This document shows, in pieces, positions 7,445 to 16,100 of a stretch of DNA of 19,451 nt (within the stretch, counting starts at the first letter, position 1; each line of letters begins with the position of its first letter). Position numbers and translations under genes: made by a program. The DNA comes from CAWBRT01 sp050015355 (GTDB lineage Bacteria > Acidobacteriota > Terriglobia > Terriglobales > Acidobacteriaceae). Under the pieces are notes generated by a model. That model ran no database searches. It was not told where the DNA came from and worked only from the letters and a program-made list of their open reading frames with translations. The stretch lies in contig JBEKBO010000085.1 of assembly GCA_050015355.1 (NCBI GenBank), forward strand, positions 1-19,451, in the 5' to 3' direction.

Positions 7445-8418
7445 TGGCTCGGATCTTCGCCTACATCGTACATAAAGGTGGGGCGCTCGACGATGCATCG
7501 GCCGAATTGGTGGCTGCTGCAAAAAAGATCGATGCCGCCTCCTCCCCTACAGCCATTGTTACCGGTTCCGGTGTGGATCTCGATGCCGTTTGCAACAGCC
7601 TAGCCGCCTCTTACGGCGAGATATGGAAGATCTCGAAGGAAGCCCTTGCCTACCCCAATTCCGACTTGGTCAGAAAAGCCCTGGTGAGCGTGCTGCCGGC
7701 GGGAAGTATTTTGCTGGTCCCGCACGATCACTTCGGCATCGATCTGTCACCGGGGCTTGCCGTCAAGATGAATGCACCTTTTGTCTCTGACGTGATGGAC
7801 ATTGGAGGCATCGAAGGCCGTTACCTCAAACTGGTCCGCCAGGAGTTCGGCGGACAGGTCAGTGCGCACATGCAGTGCGATATTTCAGGAGGCGCGGTCA
7901 TCAATATCCGTCCTGGCGCATTTAAGCCTGTGGAAAGCGCTCCTGCCGGCGGCAAGGTTGTTGATAAGTCGTCTGAGGTAGCCGATCTGGCGGCGCGGCG
8001 TCGCTATCTCGAGACCATCGCTTCCGAAGCAGGCGATGTAGACATCAGCAAAGAGGATGTTCTGGTTTCCATCGGTCGTGGCATCCAGGAGCAGGAGAAC
8101 GTGGAAATCGCCCAGGACCTGGCCGACGCCATGGGCGCGGTGGTGTGCTGCTCCAGACCGGTGGTCGATGCCAAGTGGTTGGATAAGTCCCGCCAGGTGG
8201 GCTCGTCCGGACAAACCGTCAAGCCGAAAGTTTACTTGGCATGTGGCATCAGCGGCTCGTTTCAACATCTGGCCGGTATTAAAGGCAATCCCTTTATCGT
8301 CGCCATCAATAAGAACCCCAAGGCACCGATTTTTCAGGTAGCAGACGTCGGCATTGTCGACGACCTCCTGGAACTCTTGCCGGAACTAACAAACAAGATC
8401 CGTGAAACGGTGAAATAG
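7444..8418 (+). CDS. etfA: Electron transfer flavoprotein, alpha subunit
   Basis: EtfA binds the FAD that relays electrons from the dehydrogenase to the membrane. It is 324 residues long, normal for the family. The C-terminal FAD domain is well preserved: LVSIGRGIQEQEN, then VGSSGQTVKPKVYLACGISG (Val252 to Gly271) with FQH ending at His275, and AINKNPKAPIF (about 287-297) followed by ADVGIVDDL. The N-terminal domain (about 1-190) shows the usual Rossmann-like pattern and HDHFGIDLSPGLAVKM. It overlaps etfB by one base and is followed nine bases later by the acyl-CoA dehydrogenase, so all three are very likely made from one message. Confidence 0.95.
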   Translation: MARIFAYIVHKGGALDDASAELVAAAKKIDAASSPTAIVTGSGVDLDAVCNSLAASYGEIWKISKEALAYPNSDLVRKALVSVLPAGSILLVPHDHFGIDLSPGLAVKMNAPFVSDVMDIGGIEGRYLKLVRQEFGGQVSAHMQCDISGGAVINIRPGAFKPVESAPAGGKVVDKSSEVADLAARRRYLETIASEAGDVDISKEDVLVSIGRGIQEQENVEIAQDLADAMGAVVCCSRPVVDAKWLDKSRQVGSSGQTVKPKVYLACGISGSFQHLAGIKGNPFIVAINKNPKAPIFQVADVGIVDDLLELLPELTNKIRETVK

Positions 8419-8427
8419 AGGCTTCCA

Positions 8428-10104
8428 ATGATTACCAATAAGACCCTGAAATCAAGCTTAAAAGCGCTGAAGGACTTCGCCAAGAAGCGCCTGGCGGACC
8501 AGGAACTCATAGCATTGGACGCCCGCGACGAATGCCCGCTGGAAGTGGTGCGGGACATGTGCTCGCCCGACAAGCTGGGCATTCACCTGCTGTTCCTTTC
8601 AGAAGAGTACGGCGGCTTGGGCGGCGGCACCTTCGACTTCTATCGCGTCTGCGAGGAGCTGGCGCGGATCGATCTGGGCGTGGCCACCGCCGTGTTTGCC
8701 ACCTTCCTTGGCAGCGACCCGATCTTATTCGGCGCCACGCCGGAGCAGAAAAAGATTTGGCTGACCCGCATCGCGGAAGAGGGGTTGATCTTTGCCTACG
8801 GCGCCACCGAACCAGAAGCGGGCAGCGATCTGGGCGCCCTGCTCAGCACGGCGGAGCGCGTCATGGATGGCGACCGCATCGCCGGCTACAAAATCAGCGG
8901 ATTAAAACAGTGGATCAGCAACGGCGGGATCGCTGATGCCTACACGATCCTGGCTAGCACGCCTGCCGGCCCGAGCTGGTTCATCGTAGAAAAGGGCGCG
9001 CAGGGATTCAGCCACGACAAGCCTGAAGACAAGCACGGCATCCGCCTAAGTAACACCGCGGCCCTCGCGCTCGATAACGTCTATGTCGATGCCGACCGGC
9101 TGGTGGGCGGCGTCGAAGGCCAGGGGCTGATTCAGGCGCAACTCGTGTTCGGGTACACGCGCCTGATGGTGGCGGCGTTCGGACTCGGCGGCGGCTGGGC
9201 CGCGCTCGATCGCGCGATCCCTTATTCCACCAAGCGTATCCAGGCCGGGGCGCCGCTCTCGGAGAAACAGGGCTACACGCATAAGCTGATCGTGCCGCAC
9301 GTGGCCCGCCTGGAGGCGAGCCGCGCCTACATCGAAGAGACCGCCGAGCGCATTGACGCCGGCGAAGGAAGCCTGAACACCGAGGGCGCCATCGCCAAGT
9401 TCCTGGCGACCGAGGCCGGCAACATGGCCGCCGACGCCAGCATTCAGGCCCTGGGCGGCTACGGCTACACGCACGAATACATGGTGGAAAAAATCAAGCG
9501 TGACGTTCGCATCACCACGATCTACGAGGGTACCTCCGAGATCATGGAGATGACGATTGCCCGCGACCGCTGGCAGCTTCACCTGAAGACGCGGGGACAG
9601 CACTACCACGAGCAGGCGCGCCAACTCGAACAGTTGCACCTCAACCATCCGAGCGTGGGTGCCAACATCGCAGCATTGGCTTTGCATGCCTTGGCCGAGG
9701 TAATGGAAAAGGCCCGTTCCGCGCGCCTGACCCGTCACCAACATATTTTGCTGCGGCTTGGCGAACTGATTGCCTACGCCGAGTGCGCGGGCTGCCTGTG
9801 CCGCCGCGCGGCGCGTTCCGCCGAGGGCAAGCTTAACGAAAAAGCCAACCTGCGCTTCGACGCGACAGCCCTGGCGGCATTGAGCCGGGTATTCGCCCGC
9901 GAGGCGGCACTCAAGGTATCGGAAGAAGGTCTCCGGTGGGTCGCCGGCGCCGATGGCGTAAGCGATTCCGAGATGGCCGCGTTTGAGGCAGATTTGCGAC
10001 TGCCCGGCATCCATCGCGCGCAGGCAGGCCTGCTCGCGGATATGGATCACATTGCCGCCGTGCTTTATAACCGCGCGGCTAAGCGGGCGGGGGCATCAGC
10101 CTAG
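8428..10104 (+). CDS. Acyl-CoA dehydrogenase with VLCAD-like C-terminal extension
   Basis: This FAD enzyme introduces a trans-2 double bond into an acyl thioester and hands electrons to EtfAB. The 558 residues are far longer than the ~380 of short- and medium-chain enzymes. Residues ~1-385 are the acyl-CoA dehydrogenase core: SEEYGGLGGGTFD, YGATEPEAGSDLGAL, KQWISNGGIADAYTI, GGYGYTHEYMVEKIKRD and IYEGTSEIMEM, with catalytic Glu367 in the YEGTSE loop. Residues ~390-558 form a helical extension like that of VLCAD and ACAD9, which act on long chains at membranes. The start ATG 8428 follows GAGGC. With EtfAB and the membrane oxidoreductase upstream and the synthase 83 bp downstream, it likely oxidises a long acyl chain linked to that synthase. 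Whether it acts on CoA or carrier-bound substrate is unknown. Confidence 0.93.
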   Translation: MITNKTLKSSLKALKDFAKKRLADQELIALDARDECPLEVVRDMCSPDKLGIHLLFLSEEYGGLGGGTFDFYRVCEELARIDLGVATAVFATFLGSDPILFGATPEQKKIWLTRIAEEGLIFAYGATEPEAGSDLGALLSTAERVMDGDRIAGYKISGLKQWISNGGIADAYTILASTPAGPSWFIVEKGAQGFSHDKPEDKHGIRLSNTAALALDNVYVDADRLVGGVEGQGLIQAQLVFGYTRLMVAAFGLGGGWAALDRAIPYSTKRIQAGAPLSEKQGYTHKLIVPHVARLEASRAYIEETAERIDAGEGSLNTEGAIAKFLATEAGNMAADASIQALGGYGYTHEYMVEKIKRDVRITTIYEGTSEIMEMTIARDRWQLHLKTRGQHYHEQARQLEQLHLNHPSVGANIAALALHALAEVMEKARSARLTRHQHILLRLGELIAYAECAGCLCRRAARSAEGKLNEKANLRFDATALAALSRVFAREAALKVSEEGLRWVAGADGVSDSEMAAFEADLRLPGIHRAQAGLLADMDHIAAVLYNRAAKRAGASA

Positions 10105-10133
10105 TTTTCATTATTGAGGAACGTGGAACGAGG

Positions 10134-10154
10134 TCTGACCTGTCACGGGCCAGA
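10134..10154. promoter_or_regulatory. 21-bp near-palindrome before the synthase gene
   Basis: The arms TCTGACCTGT (10134-10143) and ACGGGCCAGA (10145-10154) flank one central C. Eight of ten positions pair, plus one G-T. It lies 33 bp before the synthase ATG, so it could be an internal operator or an mRNA hairpin (TCTG.CC with GG.CAGA) near the ribosome site. TATATA at 10170-10175 lies downstream, but no -35 box is suitably spaced. Confidence 0.28.
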
Positions 10155-10187
10155 TACCAATTCGAGTCATATATAGGAAATGCCATC

Positions 10188-13100
10188 ATGGAAGATTCAG
10201 CTTATCGAGCGATTGCGATTGTCGGCGCGGGCGCGGTTCTGCCCGATGCTCCGAATGTAGCAACCTTCTGGAACAACGTGAAGAACGCCCGTTACTGCGT
10301 CAGTGAGGTTCCTGCCGACCGCTGGGACCCAGCGCTTTACTATGATTCCGATCACGCTGCGCCCGATAAGACCTACTCGAAGATTGGCGGGTGGGTGCGC
10401 GAGTTCGTCTGGGACCCCATGAAGTGGCGCATGCCGCTTCCGCCGCGTGTCGTCAATGGCATGGACGACGCGCAAAAATGGGCGATTGCTTGTGTCCGCG
10501 AGGCGTTGGAGGACTACGGCTACCCCAAGCGGCCGCTGGACAGCGAGCGCACAGCGGTGATTCTCGGCAATGCCTTGGGCGGAGAAAAGCATTATCTCAC
10601 TTGCCTGCGCCTGTATTTTCCGGAATATGCCCGCGAACTGAGTGAAAGCGCCAGCTTCGCCGCGCTGCCGGAAACCATGCGACGTGACATCACGCGTGAA
10701 TTACAGACCCGGATTGCGAAGCTCCTTCCCGAAGTCACGGAAGATTCGATGCCCGGCGAATTGGCCAATTGCCTTGCCGGCCGCATCGCGAACCTTTACA
10801 ACCTTCGCGGCCCCAATTACACGACGGATGCGGCGTGCGCATCAGCGATGGCGGCGATAACTTCGGCAGTGCATGGGCTGGTGGCGAATGATTTTGACGT
10901 TGCCGTCACCGGCGGCATCGACCGCAATATGGGTGCTCCGAGCTTCGTTAAGTTCTGCAAGATCGGCGCGCTTTCGGCAACCGGCACTCGCCCCTACGCG
11001 GAGGGCGCCGACGGCTTCGTCATGGGCGAAGGCGCGGCTGTCTTTTTGCTCAAACGTTTGGCGGATGCCGAGCGCGACGGGGACAATATCTACGCGGTGC
11101 TGCGCGGCATTGCCGGCTCAAGCGATGGAAAAGGAAAAGGCATCACGGCGCCTAACCCGGTTGGCCAAAAACTCGCGGTCGAGCGGGCCTGGCGGAACGC
11201 CGGAGTGTCCCCCACTGCGGGGACATTGATTGAAGGCCACGGCACATCGACTCGCGTAGGTGATGTCGTCGAAGTGCAGAGCATGGCTGAGGTGCTCAGC
11301 AGCTTCCACTTGCCCGTGGGTTCGGTGGCGCTTGGTTCGGTCAAATCGAATATGGGGCACCTCAAAGGGGCTGCTGGAGCCGCTGGATTGCTGAAGACCG
11401 TGCTGGCGCTTCGAGATAAGGTGCTGCCGCCCAGTGTGAATTGCCAGCGTCCCAATCCGGAAATGGATTTTGCCCACTCTCCTCTTTTCGTTAATACCGA
11501 ACTGAAACCATGGACGGTTGCGGCCGATAGCGTGCGGCGTGCCGGCCTGAGCGCTTTTGGTTTCGGTGGCACCAACTTCCACGCCGTGCTGGAAGAGTAC
11601 ATTCCCCACAAGATCACCGGCGGCAACGGGAAGCGATCGGTTGCGGCCGGCCTGCCGATGTCGATGCCGCAGAGTGGAGCCATGAATGCGCGCGATGTTT
11701 CCCGCACTGCGCAGGTTGATTCCTCATGTAAGGCGCCCTTGCGAGGCGCTCTGGTAATCGGCGCCGCCTCAGCGGCTGCGCTGGCCGAGCGTTTGCGAAC
11801 GGTGCAGAAGGCGGCTGAAGCAGGCAGCGCACCGGCGCCGGCCGCACCGGCTGAATCGGATCTGCGCGCGCCCGAACGCTTGGCAATCGACTATGCCGAC
11901 GCTGCTGAACTGGCGGAGAAATCGGCCAAGGCGCTGAAGGCAATGGCGGCCAATCAGCCGCCGGTGTGGAAGGCTCTGCGCGCCCAAGGCATCTTCCGCG
12001 GTCAGGGGCCTGCCCCCAAAGTTGCATTCCTCTATACCGGACAAGGCTCGCAGTACGTGAACATGCTTCAGGAACTCCGCGACGTCGAACCGATCGTGGC
12101 GGAAACTTTTGCCGAAGCGGATCGCGTGTTGACCCCCATCCTGGGCAAGCCGCTCAGCGAATTCATCTTCGTTGACGCCGCCGATGCCAAGGCCGTCGCC
12201 CGGTCCGAAGAAGATCTGCGCCAGACCGCGATTACCCAGCCCGCCGTGATCGCGAGCGATCTTGCGCTGACCAGGTTGGCGGCCGCTTACGGCATTGAGC
12301 CCGACATGGCGATGGGCCATAGCGTGGGCGAATACGGAGCTTTAGCTGCGTCCGGTGCCTTGCCCTTCGCGGACGCCATGGAAGCCGTCAGCGCCCGCGG
12401 CCGCGAAATGACCAACGTGTCTTTCGAAGACAACGGCCGAATGGCGGCCGTGTTTGCGCCACTGGAGGAAATCGAGCGGATTCTGAAGACGATCGACGGC
12501 TATGTAGTGACCGCCAATATCAACAGCAACGGCCAAGCGGTGATCGGCGGGGCGAGTAAGGCAATCGAGCAAGCGATCGAAGCATTCCTGAAAGCCGGCT
12601 ACAACGCCGTGCCCCTGGCGGTTAGCCATGCTTTCCATACAAAGATCGTAGCTCCGGCCAGTGTGCCGTTCGGACGGATGCTGGCACGGCTGCGTCTGCA
12701 GTCGCCGCGGCTGCCGATCATCTCGAACATAGACGGCGAGTTTTATCCCACCGGACCGGACATTGTGCCGAAGATGCTGGACATGCTGGCGACGCAGATC
12801 GCTTCTCCCGTGCAATTTGTGAAAGGTCTGGAGACGTTGTATGCCGCCGGCGCCCGCGTTTTCGTGGAAATAGGGCCGAAGAAGGCCTTGCAGGGATTTG
12901 CCGACGATGTGCTCGGCGCTCGCGGCGATGTGGTTTCGCTGTTCACGAATCACCCGAAAGTCGGCGATATCGCCTCCTTCAACCAGGCGCTGTGTGGCCT
13001 GTATGCCGCGGGATTGGGCCGCGGGCAGGCTGAGACATCTCGCGAAACCTCGATGGCGTCGGTGCAAAGGCAGAGTGCTGCGCCCGCCTGGCTCCCGGTG

Positions 13101-16100
13101 ACGATCACCGGAGCGGCGCTGGGCCTGCCGGGAACCGAACGCATCTTCGACGATGCCAATGTCAGCCGTATGCTCCGGGGTGAGCAATTTATCGATGTGG
13201 TCCCCAATCGCCTTCGCCGCGCCATGCTCGAAAAGAACATTACGCGCCTGGTGAAGAGCGACAATGGTGGACCGGTATTTGAGTCGATCACGAGTGCGTC
13301 GGATGTGATCAGGCTGGCTGCCCGCGGAGGCGCCTTCGAGCTTGATAAGGAATTCGGCGTTTCAGCCGAACGCTTGGCCGCCCTCGACCAAACCACGCGG
13401 CTTGCCATTGGGGCTGGGCTCGACGCGTTACATGACGCCGGCATCCCGCTGACCATGCACTATAAAACCACCAGCAAAGGTACGAAGTTGCCGGAGCGGT
13501 GGGGGCTGCCGGAGGCTCTGCGCGACGATACCGGTGTGATTTTTGCCTCCGCTTTCCCTGGCTGCGACTCTTTCGCCGATGAGGCGTCCCGTTATTACGC
13601 GGACCAAAGCCGCCGTCAGCAACTGGCCACGCTGGAAGAGCTGCGCCTCCGGGCGGCGGGAGCAAATGGCCTCGGAGAAGAGATAGGCCGGCGCATCGAC
13701 GAGTTGCGTGCCGCCCTCGAAGCAGAGCCGTATCTCTTCGACCGGCGCTTCTTGCTCAGAGTTTTGCCGATGGGACATTCGCAATTTGCCGAGTTCATCG
13801 GTGCCCGGGGTCCGAATACGCAGATCAACGCCGCCTGCGCGAGCACTACGCAAGGGGTCGCTCTGGCGGAAGACTGGATTCGCGCCGGGCGGTGCCGCCG
13901 GGTAATCATCATCTCGGCGGACGATGTCACCTCCGACCACCTCATGGGATGGATGGGCGCTGGCTTTTTGGCTTCGGGAGCGGCAGCTACCGACGAAGTG
14001 GTGGAAGAGGCCGCACTCCCCTTCGACCGCCGCCGGCACGGCCTGATTATGGGCATGGGTGCGGCGGCCCTTGTGGTCGAGAGCACAGACGCCGCGCGCG
14101 AACGCGGAATCCGCCCCATCTGCGAGGTGTTGAGCACTGTCGCGGCCAATAGCGCCTTCCATGGCACCCGACTTGATGTCAATCACATCGGCGACCTGAT
14201 GGAGCGCCTTGTATCCCAGGCGGAAGAACACGCAGGCATTTCACGTCATCAGGTGGCGCCGCAGACGGTTTTCGTTTCGCACGAAACCTACACGCCCGCG
14301 CGAGGCGGCAGCGCTTCCGCGGAGATCCACGCGCTGCGTCATGTCTTCGGCGAAGACGCGGACCAAATCGTAATCGCCAATACCAAGGGCTTCACCGGCC
14401 ATGCCATGGCTACAGGTATTGAAGATGTCGTTGCGGTAAAGGCGCTGGAAACGGGTTGTGTACCGCCAGTTGCCAACTTCAAGGAAGTTGACCCTGAGCT
14501 GGGCACATTGAATCTGTCCAAGGGCGGCGCTTACCCCGTCGAGTACGCGTTACGCTTGGGTGCCGGGTTTGGCTCGCAGATTTGCATGTCGCTGTTGCGT
14601 TGGGTGAAGACCAAGGATGGGGCTCGTACCCGCCCGAGCGCATTGGGATACAGTTCTCGCATTGCCGACACGGATACCTGGAATGCTTGGCTGGAGCGGA
14701 TAGCCGGCCATCCCGCGGCGGACCTGGAAGTGGTCCAGCGAACGTTGCGCGTGCGAGATCAAAGGGGCGCCGCAAGACTTGCCGAAGCTGCCCAGGAGGT
14801 TCGCTCGGCGCCGGCGCAAGTTGCGCGCGTAGTAGCGCCTCCGCCGGTACTCGAGAAAAAGCCAGTGGCAGCACCGTCTGTCAGTGATCTTCCCAAGTTA
14901 GCGGTGAAAGCTGCGGTCGCGGAGCCAGCACCTTCCGCGCCGCCAAAAGTGGAAAGCGATCCGGTACAGGAACGCATCCTGGCACTGGTAGTCGAAAAGA
15001 CCGGCTACCCCAAGGACATGTTGGACTTGGACCTGGATATGGAAGCCGACCTCGGGGTAGATACAGTTAAGCAGGCGGAGTTGTTCGCAGCTATTCGCGA
15101 GATTTACGACATTCCGCGCGACTCGAACCTCAAGCTGCGCGATTTCCCGACGCTGAAACACGTCATCGGGTTTGTCTATAGCAAGCGCCCCGATCTGGCC
15201 GAAGCGAAGGCGAAGTCGGCGCAGAAAGAAGTCGTGCAGGAACTTCCGCAAGCTGTTACTCCGGCTCCGGTTGCGGTGGCGGCGAGCGTAGTCGCAGCCG
15301 ATCCGGTACAGGAAACCATCCTGGCACTGGTAGTCGAAAAGACCGGCTACCCCAAGGACATGTTGGACCTGGACTTGGACATGGAAGCGGACCTCGGGGT
15401 AGACACGGTCAAGCAGGCGGAGTTGTTCGCAGCCATTCGCGAGATCTACGACATTCCGCGCGACTCGAACCTCAAACTGCGCGACTTCCCGACGCTGAAG
15501 CATGTCATCGGGTTTGTCTATAGCAAGCGCCCCGATCTGGCTCTTGCGCCTCCTCCATCTTCGACAATCGCGCAGCCCACGCCCACGCCGAAGGCAGTTG
15601 CCGTCGAAGCGGTCGCAGACGATCCGGTACAGGAAACCATCCTGGCACTGGTAGTCGAAAAGACCGGCTACCCCAAAGACATGCTGGACTTGGACCTCGA
15701 TCTGGAAGCCGACCTCGGCGTCGATACGGTTAAACAGGCGGAACTGCTTGCCGCAATCCGCGGGATCTACAACATTCCGCGCGATGAAAACCTCAAGCTG
15801 CGGGATTTTCCGACCTTGGCGCATGTGATCAAGTTTGCACATGACAAGCTGGCTGCCGTGGCAGGGACGTCCGCTGCAATCTCCTCCGCAGTCGAGGAAA
15901 AACCGGAACCGAAGGCTGGACCGATTGCCGCCGTAACTCCGATCGTTGCATCACTTGACGCGGCGAACAGCATTCCACGCCGCGTGCCGGTACCTATGTT
16001 GCGGCCGGCGCTCACTGTTTGTAAGCCTACAGGCGTTGCGCTAGGCCCTGGCAGTCGGGTAGTGCTTATGCCGGATAAGGGTGGCGTGGCGGATGCGCTG

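Noticed and set aside
13092..14606. KS2 as an inactive chain-length factor
   Set aside because: The Cys nucleophile and two plausible catalytic histidines are present.
14958..15860. Repeats considered as a CRISPR array or mobile repeat
   Set aside because: The repeats are about 240 bp, in frame, and encode acyl carrier domains.
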